Source of the DNA: Sciurus carolinensis | Lineage: Eukaryota > Chordata > Mammalia > Rodentia > Sciuridae | Assembly (NCBI RefSeq): GCF_902686445.1 | Contig: NC_062224.1 | Location: 55,179,156 to 55,243,155, forward strand | Reading direction: 5' to 3' | Length of the DNA stretch: 64,000 bases | In this document: positions 43,741 through 56,640 of the stretch, in pieces | Numbering within the stretch: the stretch's first letter is position 1 | Layout: the number at the start of each line of letters is the position of its first letter | Made by a program: the position numbers and the translations under genes | The notes under the pieces: generated by a model | Database searches by the model: none | Told to the model about the DNA's origin: nothing | The model's input: the letters and a program-made list of their open reading frames with translations, nothing else

Positions 43741-44313
43741 GTGGCCACAGGACTGGGATTGGGTACACTTGCCACTCTTGCCTGTGTCCTGGAGGTGGCC
43801 ATGGAACCTTGGCAGCTGGTGGTGGAGGTGGTTCATGACACCTTCCCCTGGGCTGACCTCATGGGCCCTCTTCCCAGACACTTTAAGTCCCTCCAAGTCC
43901 TTAATCACCAAGTGTGGGTCTACTGAACGATGCCCCTCAGACATCCACCCCTCATCAATGATGCAACCAGCCTGGCACTGGGTGCACACATCTTAACCCA
44001 GGAATGTGGAGGAGAGGGCCACAAATGCCCCATCCTACAATGGCCTCACCCTGGAGAGGTGGCCCTGTGGCTCCAGGCACTCCTCACTTCTGCACGGGCT
44101 CTGGAGGGAAGAGTGGAAGACCAATCCCACACAGGCCATAGGGTGCCCCCACCCAGGATCCATAGCAGTTCCCATGCCTGGCCTCCAGGACTGGGCCAGC
44201 CCTGCCCACTTCAGAGCCTTCCCTACCTGCTGCTCCATGGGGCCAATCCAAGGCAATGCAAGTCCCAGTGGCCCGCATCTTGGCCACAGGGAGGGGCCCA
44301 CATACCCTGGTAG
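43741..44313 (+). other. GC-rich open stretch, not a recognised gene
   Basis: One forward frame is open for 61 codons (43741-43926). A single TGA then ends it, and it is open again for 127 codons (43930-44313). Residues include PWQLVVEVVHDTFPWADLMG and LINDATSLALGAHILTQ. I do not recognise a family. Other frames over the same bases are also open on both strands, which points to GC-driven lack of stops rather than a gene. No splice or retrocopy signs (A-tail, TSD) are obvious. Confidence 0.2.
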
Positions 44314-44605
44314 CACATCCAGGCCAGATAAATGGGAGAGCAGGGCTGGAGAGGGGACGTGGCATCAAGGGCTCCCTGTGCAGGACTCCAAAGCCCAAGG
44401 CCCTGCCCAGAGAGCAGCTGCACAGGTTCAGGGGAGGAGAGAGCAGGACTCTGTGCAGAGCTCAGGTCCTCCAGGGCTGCCAGGCGTGCTTGTGCTGAGA
44501 GCCTAGCTGTTAGGGTGACCTCACCAAGTATTAGTTTTGCTGAATTGCGCAGTTGGAGTGGGAAATCCGCAGGGAGAACAGGCCCTAGTTACAGGCAGAG
44601 GTAGG

Positions 44606-44661
44606 GGTGTGTGTGAGTGTATGTGTGTGTGTGTGTGTGCATGCACGTGCACGTGCACATG
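44606..44661. repeat. GT-rich and GTGCAC alternating repeat
   Basis: Alternating purine-pyrimidine run (GTGTGT, then GCATGCACGTGCACGTGCAC). Confidence 0.9.
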
Positions 44662-44702
44662 TAACCCAGATGTGGCCTTTGGGCATAATGTGTGAAATTC
44701 AG

Positions 44703-44742
44703 GGGAGCAAACCCCAGATGTTGGGAGCAAACCCCAGATGCT
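44703..44742. repeat. 20-bp tandem duplication
   Basis: Two copies of GGGAGCAAACCCCAGATG followed by TT or CT. Confidence 0.9.
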
Positions 44743-45499
44743 GCACTTACTGGAAAACTCTCTGTGGCATGTGTATAGCTCAGCTGTCTTGGTGACCCAC
44801 TACAGGGGGTCATGACCCCACTGCCCCAGGAGAAATGCTTTGGAGGCAGAGTGTTTGCCAGGGGTCAGAATGAAGAGCCAGGGCTGAGGCCTCAGGTGTT
44901 GGGATCCCACCCTAGGACTGTGGGAAAGGAGGATGTGAGGAGCTGATGCCCGAGTCTGAGCTGGCCCAGCACTCTGGAACACTGCAGGGCCGGAACATTC
45001 CACCAGTAGGAGGCTGGCAAATCAGTTCCCAGGAAACACAGCTTGGCCACCTGATGGGGTCAGCAAGCAGAGATTGATAATATTTCTCCACATTTATGTC
45101 TTCATTTTCACCTGCATGCCTCTGGGAGGGGCCATCAAAGGAAGGAAGTGCATGAAAAGCTCTTCTCCCATTGATTGCAAGTTAGATGAAGGAGGGAAAG
45201 CTCCATTATAGCAACCTGTGTGACCTAGTGACCCCCAAAGGATATTTCATCCCCCCAAGGACTGGCCAGCTGCTGGAAGGGAGGGAGTGAGAACCTTGAG
45301 ACAGGTGAGTGGCTCTGAGTTCCCACGAGTCAGCCTAACCGCTGAGGAGTCAGCCTTCTCTGGATGGTCTGTCAAGGACAGGAAGATCTCTACTGTTTTC
45401 CTTGCCCTTTAGTCAGTGACCATGGAAATGATCTCATGCAGCCAAATGTTCCCATATGAACAGGAACAGGGCTCGCAGGAGAGAATGAAGGCCTCCTGT
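44743..45499. other. no recognised feature
   Basis: Unique-looking, GC-rich, non-coding by eye. Confidence 0.35.
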
Positions 45500-45925
45500 T
45501 TAAGTCTGCTTTTCCACTGCTGTGACTAAAAGACCCAACAAGAACAACTTCTGAAGGAAAAGTTTATTTAGGGGTTCAGGGTTCCAGAGATCTCAGTCCA
45601 CAGGCAACTAGCTCCATTTGTCATGGCTGGAGTTGACATCATGGCAGAAGAGTGTGGTCGAGGGAAGCAACTCACATGATGATCAGGCAGCAGAGAGAGA
45701 GAGAGAGAGAGAGAGAGACTCCACTCACCAGATACCAAATATATACCCCAAAGTCACACCCCAGGGACATACCTCCTCCAGCCACACCCAACCAGCATTC
45801 AGTTACCACTCAATGAATCCCACCAATTGGGTTAAGGGTCTCACAACCCAATAATTTCTCCTCTAAACCTTCTTGCATTGTCTCACACATGAGTTTTTGG
45901 TAGACACCCCACATCCAACCATAAC
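45500..45925 (-). mobile_element. MaLR-type LTR, antisense
   Basis: 'CTGCTTTTCCACTGCTGTGA', 'GGAAAAGTTTATTTAGGGGT', 'GTCACACCCCAGGGACATAC' and 'CTCAATGAATCCCACCAATT' are the reverse of MaLR LTR blocks in order. It contains a (GA)n run at 45690-45718. Confidence 0.75.
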
Positions 45926-48900
45926 TCCTCCCCACTGAACCTGCTTCAAATGGATCACTCACTGCCCTAGCAACACACCACAGTTTCCTGGGAGCCACTG
46001 CCCATTTCAGCTGCAACAGAAGAGGTGTTGGGAGAGGAGAAGGGGAGCAAGAGGGAGGCAGATGGTGGATGGGCTCAGCCTTCACATCCTCTCCCTCCAC
46101 GTGGCCTCCCGTACTTCCCCCTTGGATCCAAGCTATACTGACAGAGGTGGGAGAGCTGGGGAATCACAAGCAGCTTGAGAAAGGTTTTTGGTGGCAGCAG
46201 CAGCAACAGCATTCAGGTACCCCATAGAAACAGAGTCCACAGTAGACACAGCCTACATCTTCTGTCCTGCTTGATACATACTCAATATTGCAGCATCCTG
46301 GCAGTGTTGGGTCGCTGTCTGTGGTGCTGAAGGTCAAACAGCTGGAGAGAAATGTGCAAAGATCAATGACAGCTGGTGGGAGCCATGAGGGTCAAAGGAG
46401 ATGACTTTCCCCCAGTGCCCCAGTGTTGGTGAGAAAGCAGAAGCCCAGAGAAGGAAAGGGATTCAAACAAGGTCAAACACATCTTTAGAATTGGTCTAGA
46501 AGCAGTCACTAGCTGCTACCTCGGACACAGCTCATTTTCTGAAAGATTCCCTGGGTGACCTCTGCTGGCGGGAATCAACATTGGTTCTGAAAATCCAGAC
46601 AGGCATTTCAGCAGATGTTGGAACACAGGGCTCCAGGTTAGTCCCCAGGGTTCAATGGGTGCACCCCTGTTCCTCTCTCCGATCCCATCTCAAGCTGCTT
46701 TCTGCCCTACTGCCCTGCTCCCTCACTAGCTGCCTTTGCAAAACTCTGCAAACAAAGAGTGTGCACAGTACAGACTTTGAGTCAAATACACCTTCTGATA
46801 TTTTCAGGCCTTTCAGGTAAGTTTGTATACTAAGAACAATTGAAAGAACACTGCTTTATGACAAGTGAAAATATATGAAATCCCCCCATTTAACATCCAT
46901 TTACCAAGCATTCTTTGAGCACATCCACACCTGGTCATTTAGGTGTTGCCAATGCTGGTTTCAAACAAAAATGACAGAATTGAGCAGTTGTGACAAAGGG
47001 CTATGGCTCTCAAAAGCTGAAATATTTACCATCTGGCTCTTGACAAGTGTTGACAACCTCTTTTCAGGGACCCCATGGTGGCTCTAACATCATAAATTTT
47101 GAAGCATCTGCCCTCAGAATGGGCCACTCTTCTTCTGATGGCCACAGGACATGACCTTACTTCCCTTTGGCACCTCCTCATGGGGACTGTCCCTGTCCAC
47201 CTCCCTGTGCCTCCATGGATACTCTTAATCCATTTACCCCACTCAACTTTTTCATGTGAAGTCACTCATGTGCCTTTGACTTCCCAGTTTCTCAGTATTG
47301 CCCCCAGAGTCTCAGTTCCTTGAAGGCAGGAATATCATCATTCCTCATGATCCCTGAATCCAGCAACTAGTGATGTCCTAGGACACAGCAGGTGCCCCCT
47401 GAGTGTTTGTTGACTGAATAACTGATGTAACATGAGAGAAGGAGCAGGCCTAGAATCCAGGAACAAATCCCAAATTCAACCTTCACACAGGAAATCTTAC
47501 TGTACTTTTGGTAGTGAAATGGGTGTGGGAAAGGAAGAAGTGCTGCTGTGAATTTCTCTGTAAACAGAAGACTATGGGGTGTGACAAGGACAGTATGAAT
47601 GGGCACAGCAGGGAGTATACAGCATCTGTACCCTGAACCCTGCTCACGAGCATGATAGGCTCCTCCACCTGAAAACGAGGTGAACTGCTCTCAAAGTAAC
47701 TGTGAGGTAGGGGTGATGTGACCGCAATCTGGCCAAACAGCAGAGAGCATCCTCCCTGGCCACCCTGATTGACTACAATCTGTATCCAATCACACTGCAT
47801 AGGTCAGGCCCCAGAGCTGGAAGCCTGAGGGATGGCTGCAGAGGGTGTTGGTGGCCATTCTGTCACCCTGAAGGCAGGGCCTTAAAAGAATGACACCGGT
47901 TCAGGGTACAGCAAGCAGCTCAGAAGAGGTGACTCCTGCTGACCTCACCCAGCTCCCAGATATGGCCTCGCCTCAGGCCATCTGCACGGGACCTCTTCAT
48001 TGCCTTTGATCATTCTCCCTGCTATTTTTGCTGACTTGTCAATAACAATTGGAAATCATTTCTCACTGTGCAGCCAAAGAGTTCTACAAGTTCTGTAGCT
48101 CAGTGGAGAACCCAGAACCACAAGAGCTTGGATTTAGGGTATTTTCCAAAATGGACTTCCTAAGAACACTCTGAGGCTCCTAAGTGCATCGGAACAGGGC
48201 TCTCATTGGAGGACCCAACACATTCAAGCCATGTCTGTTGTGGAATGGCTACTGGCTGGCCTGTTCATGTGAATCCTCAAGTGGTTAACCCTGGTAAGAT
48301 ACAGCTCACGTCACCACTTTAGGGAACAAACCTAAGGTTCAGAGAAGGAACAAAAGAGGCCAGAGTCAGCAAGTGTAGATCAGGACTGTCAACCCAGCTT
48401 GTGTTCTGCAAATCAAGTGCTGCAGGAGTGTTTGTGTGATGGGGACTCAGGCATCTGGCCCACTATCCACACTGTGGCTGTCTAGACTTGCAGCCACCCT
48501 GAAACTGGGTTGAGATGCCCAATTGCATCCATACTGAACCAGGCAGGGAAAGATGTATGTGCGTCTCCTCCAGGACATTCTTGCCTGTCCAGTCTACACA
48601 TTCACCATCCCCAGCATACCACTGTCTCACTTCCTGACACTGACAGTCATGCTCATGAAACCACAGGGCAGGCCGAGCCTTCCTTCTTTAACAGATGGGA
48701 CATCTCCTCCCCCTGGGTCTTGTGGACTCAGTGTCCCACTGGCATGCCAGAGGCCTGGGGGAGGTGGTGAGCCCTCCCTGCCCTTCCACATCTCCTTGAC
48801 ATTCAGCTCCTGCAATCCCTTCCCTGCAGGGTAGCTTCCACATTTGCCTCAGGAGACACTGAGCTGAGGATCAGCACCTCAGCCCCTGCAGGGATGAAGA

Positions 48901-49276
48901 AGGCGAGATCTGACAGCTGGGAAGCTCCTATGACCAGAGAGGCACGTTTCATGGTGACATGGCTGGAGGAGCTTCTGGAGTCCTGATCCAGTCATTGGGC
49001 CTCAGGAGACCCGAGGCTGTGGAAAGTTAGAGGTTTCTGGCCACAGGGGAGTCTCTGAGATGAACTGCAGGAACAACTTGTACAGACTCCAGAGCACACA
49101 GAAGAACAGGCAGAGTTCTAACCCACATGTACACACAAACCACATGGCACAGGCCAACATTCAGTGCTAGTTGGGCAGAGGGCATTCATGAACTCCTTCA
49201 ATGTGTAAGGGCAGGGAAAGGGACAGTGCCTGAGTCTCCTAGGGAGCAATTTATTGCTATGCCATTTGTAATTGAG
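45926..49276. other. unique, moderately GC-rich, no recognised gene
   Basis: About 3.3 kb without a recognisable repeat or exon. A short GCAGCAGCAGCAACAGC run is at 46193-46210. Frames of up to about 105 codons have no domains. Confidence 0.4.
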
Positions 49277-49375
49277 TTTTTTTGTTTGTTTGTTTTTGGT
49301 ATCAGGGATTGAACCCAGGGGTGCTTAACCACATCCACAACCCTTTTTAAATATTTTAATAGAGAAAGGGACAGA
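49277..49375 (-). mobile_element. dID/ID-type SINE, antisense
   Basis: A T/G-rich tail (TTTTTTTGTTTGTTTG) is followed by GGTATCAGGGATTGAACCCA, GGGGTGCTTAACCACATCCA and TTTTAAATATTTTAATAGAG, the reverse of a dID half with its linker. Confidence 0.8.
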
Positions 49376-49638
49376 GATAGGGCTCCCATGACATTCTGTC
49401 CTGGAGTGGAGCTGTGGTGATGGGAGATAATGAGGAGTGTTGAGCAACAGCATGAGTGCATGAGGTCAAGGGACATTGCCAGACTGGGAGGCTTCTGTCC
49501 TTTAGAGGCTGAGCAGACCTGATCTGTCTCCAGTACACTCCAGAATCCTTAGTGCCAACACTTGAGCCCACTGACAAGAGAGTGAACTGACCTTTCCTGG
49601 TGATTTGCTGTGGGCTCCTACAATCTCTGAATATAAAG

Positions 49639-49639
<1 letters not shown>

Positions 49640-49673
<34 letters not shown>

Positions 49674-49705
49674 TCTGTATCTATCTCTATCTCTCTATCT
49701 CTGAG
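49640..49705. repeat. (CA)n and TCTA/TCTC microsatellites
   Basis: A CA run at 49640-49669 is followed by TCTATCTCTATC units. Confidence 0.95.
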
Positions 49706-51867
49706 TCAGTGCTCCAGGGGTCCAGGTGGCTCCACTGTCATCCTTATGATGCTAGGGCCTCACCTGTCCCCCTAACTTGGGTCCTATGATCAGAGCTTGC
49801 AGCCTGGGTACCTGATACAGACCATCACTTTGTGCTTCCCACAGGGCACCCCACGAGGGGGAGGAACTCAGGAGGTACCTGTGCACCAGCTTATGGAGAA
49901 GAAACTGAGGCTGGAGGGGAAGAGAGAACTGGGGCTGTGGGGTAGGGTTTTAACCCAGAGCCACTCTCTCCCTAATCTACCTGTCACTGGTCCAGGAATA
50001 AGAGGAGACTGCTGAGGATCAGGAGGTGCTGGGGGACCCTTCATGCAAGCCTATTCTGTCCAGGAAGGTGTGTGGACTCCATCAGTTCATGAGGAACCAA
50101 GCTCCCTCTGAGGCTTGAGGCAGGACACATAGCCAGTAGGGCAGGGCAGGGCTGTAGATCCTTGCTAGACTCCAAAGTCCTGGTTTCCATTCTGCAGGGC
50201 TCACAATGTAGCACAGCACACTTTAAGCCCATGACGGGTTCTGTGAAATGTATCAGTGCCCTTTGTGACTTTAGAGGGCCACATCTGCATACCACAGGCA
50301 GGGTGTGTGCCAACAGAGGGGGATTCCACCACCTGAGGTAGGGTGAGAGAGGGGCTCCACCCAGGGTGATGCTTACCCAGGCAGGGGGGAAGGTGTGTGA
50401 GCCCACACATACATCCCTAGTCATGACCTTGGAACCTTTCCCTCCCCCCACCAGGATCCCATGCCACAGTGTGAACACATGAGCAGGACTGCTATGGGCA
50501 AGGGCCTCACTTCCAGGCATGGCCCATGGCTGGGTCAGTGACCACCAGACACAATGGCCTCCTGGAATTCATGGGTCCCAGGCTCATGTTTGGCTAACGG
50601 TGTCCTCAAAGGACACACTGTTATCATGCTAGGGCTGGCATTCTTTATTAAATGATGCATCCACATTCCAATAGTTAACTGCCTCCCCTGTTCCCTTCCA
50701 GCCCTCATCCTCTCAGCTCTTTTCTCTTGGGATTCAGTTCTGAGAATCACAAGAAGACACTCTCAGGGGCATAAATACTTGCCTTCAGGTGTCAACCTCA
50801 CTAGATGAGCCCACCCTTCTTGTTGCTGGGGACTTCCAGCAGGTGAGCAGGGCACTTTACTTCAGTTCTGAGGGTAAAGGACATAGAAGAACCAGGTTCT
50901 GAAAGACACCCCATGCACAACATGACAGGAATGACTCAGCCACAAGAATTCAGCTTGCTGAATGTTAGGCAGCAAGGACAGCTGCAGCCAAAGGCGAGGA
51001 CCTCAGTGGGACATACCAGGGCACCTCCATGTGCTAGTCTACCCACTTCTGATTTTGTGTTGCCTAGAGCCTTGGCTACATAAAGGACCCAAGTGTGGAA
51101 GTGGAGGGACACTAGGCTCAGAAATGCAGGCAGCAGCATTCAGAGTGGCCTCTGAAATCTCAGCATTGGGGATCAAACCTGGCTCAACCACGTGGCAAAT
51201 GCACAAAAGTCAAATGAGTCTCAGTTTTTCTCTTCTGTACATTGGAGTACTGAATCCTCCCTCAGAAGGTTGGGGGAATGAGTTAGAATAAAAGAGATAA
51301 CACCAGGAAAGCCCTGGAGATGCCTGGCTAGAGATGGGAGCCCCACACTGGACAACTTATTGCTGCTGTTGCCATCACTACTTCTAGATCAGAGGTCCCA
51401 CGCTATTGCTGTAAAGGCTCAGAGAGAATATATTAGGCTTTGAGGACTCAGTAGTCTCTGTCCCCACACTGGACTCAGTTTTCCAGGGTCACACAGCAAG
51501 GGAACACAGGTGCATAAGCTCACAGTGTGTGTTCCTATCAAGCTGCACTTGATATTGGAATACAAAATGTCCAAACCTATTCCAGATGGTGCATGGGTGG
51601 AGGAGGGGTGATGTCCTGAATTCAGAAGGCAGGTGGCCCCTGCTCTGCCATACGCACTTCCCAGCCTAAGTGGAATAATAAAATTTGCACATGCCACCCC
51701 TAGAGGGCTTTGAAGTAAACACAAGTGAGAATGTGTTCTGTTCCTTGCTGGAAGTATCTAGAGGAAATTCCCCCTAGTTGGGAAAGCTCAGGGTTATTTC
51801 CTCATGGTGGGAGTGTCTGTACTCTGGGATGGCCACCTACCCAGGTATAAGACGGTTGGTGGGTGTT
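49706..51867. other. unique, GC-rich, no recognised gene
   Basis: The longest frame is 159 codons on minus (50041-50520), with no domain I know. I treat it as chance. Confidence 0.4.
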
Positions 51868-52243
51868 TGCTGCAATTTGGATCTGAAATGTCCCACAAAG
51901 GCTCTGGTGTTCAAGGCATCCTCAGTCTGTGGTATTACTGGAAGGTGGAACATTTAAGAAATGGTGTCTAGCAGAAGGAAGGAACATGACTGGGGGCATG
52001 CCCCTGAAGGGATATGGGACCTTGGTCCTCTTCACATTCTACTTTTCCTATACATCCACCATGAGGTGAGCAGTGTACTCCAGAAAGTGCTTCTGCCACA
52101 ATGGCTGTGCCACCACAGGCCCAAAACCACAGGGCTAAGCCACTATGAACTGAAGCCTCTGGAACCATAAGCCACATCAACCTGTACTCCTTGTAGATTG
52201 GTTATCTAGGGCAAGTGGCACAGTGATGGAAAGCTAAAGAACA
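51868..52243 (+). mobile_element. MaLR-type LTR
   Basis: 'GCAATTTGGATCTGAAATGT', 'GACTGGGGGCATGCCCCTGA', 'CCACCATGAGGTGAGCAGTG', 'AACCATAAGCCACATCAACC' and 'GAAAGCTAAAGAACACA' follow the family order from start to end. Confidence 0.8.
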
Positions 52244-52718
52244 CAGTGCTCCAGAAGAGGAAAGGATGATGCTACTGGGAGACAATATGTTTGCACCTCA
52301 CCCCTTTAACGTCCCTCCCACTTCCAGCCCCACTATCCCTGAGGCCACATATAGGAGACTCTATCCCTCAGATAAATTCTACTGAGAAGTTCATAACTGT
52401 GGGAACAGTTGAAAATTACAACCCAGAGGATGCTGTTCATGAGATGTGCTAGTGAAAATTCAGTAGAAATTCAACCCCAGCACTGAGTATCTTAGGCAGG
52501 AGGATCTGATATGTCAGGGACCTGGAAGAACAAATTGAGATTCACAACTGACATCGGAGGAGTTGCAGGAAGCTATGAACATTTTAGTTTCTTCATATCT
52601 ATTGTGAAATGATGCTCCAGAGAAAAAGTACCATATATATTGAACTAAGCATCATGCAAAAGTTCACAGAAGTACAGGCTCAGTGACCTCCACACATATG
52701 TTCATTCCTAAGGTAATG
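52244..52718. other. no recognised feature
   Basis: Nothing identified. Confidence 0.35.
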
Positions 52719-52739
52719 CCGTGTGTGTGTGCGCGCGCG

Positions 52740-52771
<32 letters not shown>
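52719..52771. repeat. GT/GC alternating microsatellite
   Basis: GTGTGTGT, then GCGCGCGCGC, then a long GTGTGT run, followed by G8. Confidence 0.95.
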
Positions 52772-52772
<1 letters not shown>

Positions 52773-53699
52773 TTTGGGGGGGGAGTGCGTCCATGGTTCA
52801 GTGAAACCAATCGAAACCCAAAGGAAGAAGTCTCCGTTTCGATTTCCCACCAGTCACAATGCTGGAGACACTGCACCTGATTTGAGCAGGAAAGAACACC
52901 TCTTGCATGTCCACCTAGCAAGGATTCACACCAAGTATGAAAGTCCAGATGGTGCAGTTGCCGTGAGCCCAGCAATCTTCCACACTGCTCTTGGATAAAT
53001 ATTTACATAAGACACCACTACTCTGGAGCATCATTGAACAGCAGATATGAAAAACTGAAAAATGTACATAGCATTTACCCAGTAAGTCTGCCTCTGGCAT
53101 ATAATAGCCAGAGACATTGACAAAGACTTATGCACTAAGTGTTCACTCCAGCATGACTTACACTGGCCCCAAACAGAAAACAGCTTAAATGCCCAATCAA
53201 TAGGGAATAGTAAAGAAAGCAGAGGTACTACACAAGACATCTCCTATGACGTTAAACTTCATCTGCTGAAAGGAGCTTGGCTGTCTGGGAAAAGGTGAAG
53301 CTTTCTGATGACCTAGCAGCTTTGTAGACCCCAAGGACTCTCTTGGTTTTCACACTCCCAGTGACAGGGTTCCTTGGCTGCCAGCTGCACAGCCAGCCTA
53401 CTGGTCTCAGCCATGAAGTGACAGCAGAGGGCTGGAGTGGTGGAGTGGAGGATGGGTTGAAGTGTGGGTGGCAAGCATGGCCCATGGCCACGTGGAGCCT
53501 GCCATAAGGTGTGGCAGGCCTGAGGTGCAGCGTGCCAGTGCCGAGCCAGGGCAATCCAACCCATCACCACGCAGAAATGTGGCTTGCACACAGAGGGGTG
53601 CACACTCTGCACTGCTCTGCAGTCCCACCCCACAACCTCAAACCTCTTGCTTTCTGACCTGCCATGAAAAAATGAAAGTGGAACAGACCTGAATGAAAG
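52772..53699. other. no recognised feature
   Basis: GC-richer near 53330-53640, with overlapping frames on both strands. No domain. Confidence 0.35.
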
Positions 53700-54200
53700 T
53701 TGGGACTCAACAACTAACCAATAGGATTAGTAGGTTTCCAAGCCCTAATTATCATAAATTTGGCCCAGCAGATTTAGTGTTTCCAAACCATAAATAGCAT
53801 AAGTTTTGACCAATCATAGTGATCCAAGTGCTATATAAACCTCTACACTAGCACACCCAGAAGGAAAAACCTGCTATCCAGACCCCTCTTGCACTGCAAG
53901 CATTTTATTCCTGATCATCAATAAATCCTACTCTCAAACTCACTTATCATGGTCTGTGGATTTCATTCTTCGAATTCACAACAAAAGATCCCAGAAAGAA
54001 AAAAGAAACTGATGGTGAACCACTGGGGTCTGTTGCGACACTGGAGAACACGGCCTACATTAAGAGCCACAGCCCTTCTAGCCTGCAGAGATCTGCAGCA
54101 TGTGCAAAGCCTACCTGCCAGCAGAAACGGTAAATTTAGTTTCATCTCAAAATTCCATTTTCATCTTTTGGGGCCTGGCACTGGGCATTTTTGAAAGGAT
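53700..54200 (+). mobile_element. endogenous retrovirus LTR and leader, family E
   Basis: CCAAT (53810-53814), TATATAAA (53832-53839) and AATAAA (53920-53925) come in promoter/polyadenylation order, then a U5-like TTCATTCTTCGAATTCACA ending near 53980. The leader AAAGATCCCAGAAAG ... CTGCCAGCAGAAACGGTAAA follows. A partial duplication of about 65 bp (TTTCCAAGCC/TTTCCAAACC) sits upstream of the CCAAT box. The same blocks occur at 18800-19140 and 58640-58740. No coding capacity. Confidence 0.65.
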
Positions 54201-55170
54201 GAGTGAAATGGACCAAAGAAAACATCACTTTTTTTCCCAGAGTTCTACACTCTTTTTAGAAACATCTCAAAAAAAAAAAAAAAATCTGGCACTGTTGGCC
54301 TGTGAAAACCAGATTGAGCAGCCATCAGTCTGAAGGCACAGGTGACAGGCTTACTGGAAGAGGTTTGCTCAATGTCCTGCATCCCTGACTGAGAAATGTT
54401 GGTCAAGCTCTGCTTCAGCTTCTCACTGTAGGACACAAACCAGGTCAACAGAGTAGTTCAAGTGTCTGCCTCTTCCTTTCACTTTCAGGTTGATGTGACC
54501 TGAGGGTGGAGAGTGCCCTCACCTGATGTGTTCTGGATCTTAAGATGAGGTGCTTGTCTGATCTAGATCTTTGGGAAAGAGGTGACCCACTAATCCCCTT
54601 AGCACGAGCCCGGCATTCTCTTTCTTTCTTTCTACACTCTCTTCTGGTACATGCTGCAAAAACCTTGCAGGTTCAGGTTTCTTTTACCCTCTCTGACCCT
54701 CAATTTTTTCAATAGGACCCATAGATAAGATTACAGAGAATTTTTAAGTCCTCGAGCACCTTTTAGGACCCAAACATCATGCAGTCTCTGGTGAGTGCTG
54801 ACCTACACAATGAAGGTCCCATTCCCTAGGTTTCCAAAGCCTGTAAACCCAGCAAATAAAAAAAAAAAAAAAAAACAGGTGAAAAAAAGATCCTCAAGCA
54901 ATTTAAGTTCAAATATTTACAACAATTAAAACAGCATTTTAGTGGCAACTAAGAATGAGTATCATGGCAAATATTTCAGGAAAGGCAAAGAACTTTTCTG
55001 GAGCACATGACCCTTGGGAACATGTCTCTCCCTTAGCATAATAATTGAGTTTCTCCATTACATGCAACCCTGTCTACAGTGCCTCCATAATTAAGGGTTA
55101 ACAGTACAGAAAAAAATAGTGTTTTTACTTTTGAGAGGGAAATAACAAGAAGCAAACAGATTTGGGATTA
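54201..55170. other. probable retroviral-remnant DNA, no genes recognised
   Basis: It lies between leader sequence and a local repeat. It has A-runs at 54269-54285 and 54858-54875. No gag or pol motif was found by eye. Confidence 0.3.
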
Positions 55171-55460
55171 TGCATTGGTAAGAGCAACTGATCCAACTAG
55201 CCCGAATCCTAATCAGGTCTCAATACATAGTCACTCACATTTTAGGGATCACAGGAGATAAAGGAAACTTTGAATACTTTGCATGGTAAGAGTGACTCAA
55301 TACATGATCACTCATGTTTTGAGGATCACAGGAAGCTTGAAGTATGTTGCACTGGTAAGAGCAACTAATCCAACCAGCAGACTTCAATCCTTGATGGCTC
55401 ACATTTTGAAAATCACAAGAAGCTTTGCGTTGCATTAGTAAGAGTGACAAGTCCAACCCA
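55171..55460. repeat. degenerate tandem repeat, about four units
   Basis: GCATTGGTAAGAGCAACTGA (55173), GCATGGTAAGAGTGACT (55281), GCACTGGTAAGAGCAACTAA (55347) and GCATTAGTAAGAGTGACAAG (55432) mark units of about 65-110 bp. Each is followed by a CTCACATTTT..GATCACAGGA block. Confidence 0.75.
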
Positions 55461-55965
55461 CAAGCCTCAAGGAGTGGCCAACAACAGCTTTGAGGTCCAC
55501 ATGGGTTTCAGGGATGACTCGATCTGATTCAGACAATGATTCAAGGATGCCAAGGTACACCTTCTTCCCCCTTGTCTTCAGAGGGGTAATATACTATTTG
55601 GCATGACACTGAGATTCCTTTGACCCTCAAACCCTAGGATGAAATGCCTAATAATTTTCTGTACTCAAGTCTCCTCCAAATGACAGTTGGAGGATGGAAA
55701 GAAATGGCCCAAGAGAAACAAACTATAACACCATCTTACATGAGCAAATGCCCAAAGTGATTTAAGTCCAGTAGAGGGAAAAAGATGTTGCTTTTAAATA
55801 CAAACCACTATAAAACTTTCTGGTACTCTGGGATACTACAGAAAGAAGGAGACAAAAGAAAAGTGCTGACCCTGATCTAAAAGTATACTGTGGTCCAACA
55901 CAGATATTCCATGTGTTCCTTCATTAGAATAAATGTGGCCATTTCCATTTTTAGGAAAACCCTCT
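55461..55965. other. no recognised feature
   Basis: Possibly part of the retroviral remnant. No motif seen. Confidence 0.3.
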
Positions 55966-56039
55966 GTCTTTGAGCTCAGTTTTCCTGGTGAATTCACCTT
56001 TGGTCTTTGAGCTCAGTTTTCCTGGTGAATTCACCTTTG
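55966..56039. repeat. 37-bp perfect tandem duplication
   Basis: Units 55966-56002 and 56003-56039 are identical (start GTCTTTGAGCTCAG, end GAATTCACCTTTG). Confidence 0.95.
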
Positions 56040-56640
56040 TCCTGTACACCTAAATTAGTATTTTTTCATTAGTCTTGCTTCTTCTGATTGGAGTTTTAGC
56101 AGTAGTTATGGTGGAAGTGAATCTGACACCCATGCAGGACAAGGGACCACCTGAACCCTTGAGTTCAGTGTGCCCCACTGCTGACAGACTTCACTCCTAA
56201 TATCCCCAACTGCACAGGCTCTCCCTATGTTTATGTCACAATGTAAAAATCTTCAATAGACACTATTTTAAATTCTAAAGGGTTATAGACACTCTATAAT
56301 CTCTTTTTTGTCTCCTATACCTGGTGAAAGCTACCAAACCTTTATTTCCTCTATGTTTTATGTATATTTCTGCATACCTGTGTGTTGTATATATATGGTG
56401 CTATAATTGACTTAGAGATACATAACCACAAATAAGTTAGGAAAAAGGAATCCAATTGCCTTTTAGTTCATGTGAAACTCCAATGAAAGATCAGTTTAAA
56501 TTGGCAAAAGTAAAGAGGTCTTTGAAATTACTAATACACACTTTTCAAGGTGATCAGTAAAGCAAGTTTGGTTTCTTTAAAATGTTAAAAGTGTAATGTC
56601 CATTGCTTTAAAAGTTTTTTTTTTTTTTCTTTTACAGAAA
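56040..56640. other. AT-rich, no recognised feature
   Basis: A T14 run lies at 56616-56629. Nothing coding was recognised. Confidence 0.3.

Noticed and set aside
50041..50520. 159-codon minus-strand open frame
   Set aside because: GC-rich DNA, no domain, and a second overlapping frame is open at 50201-50410. No support for a gene.
55171..55460. CRISPR-like array
   Set aside because: Unit lengths vary and the repeats are degenerate. This is a mammalian genome, so a tandem repeat is the right reading.
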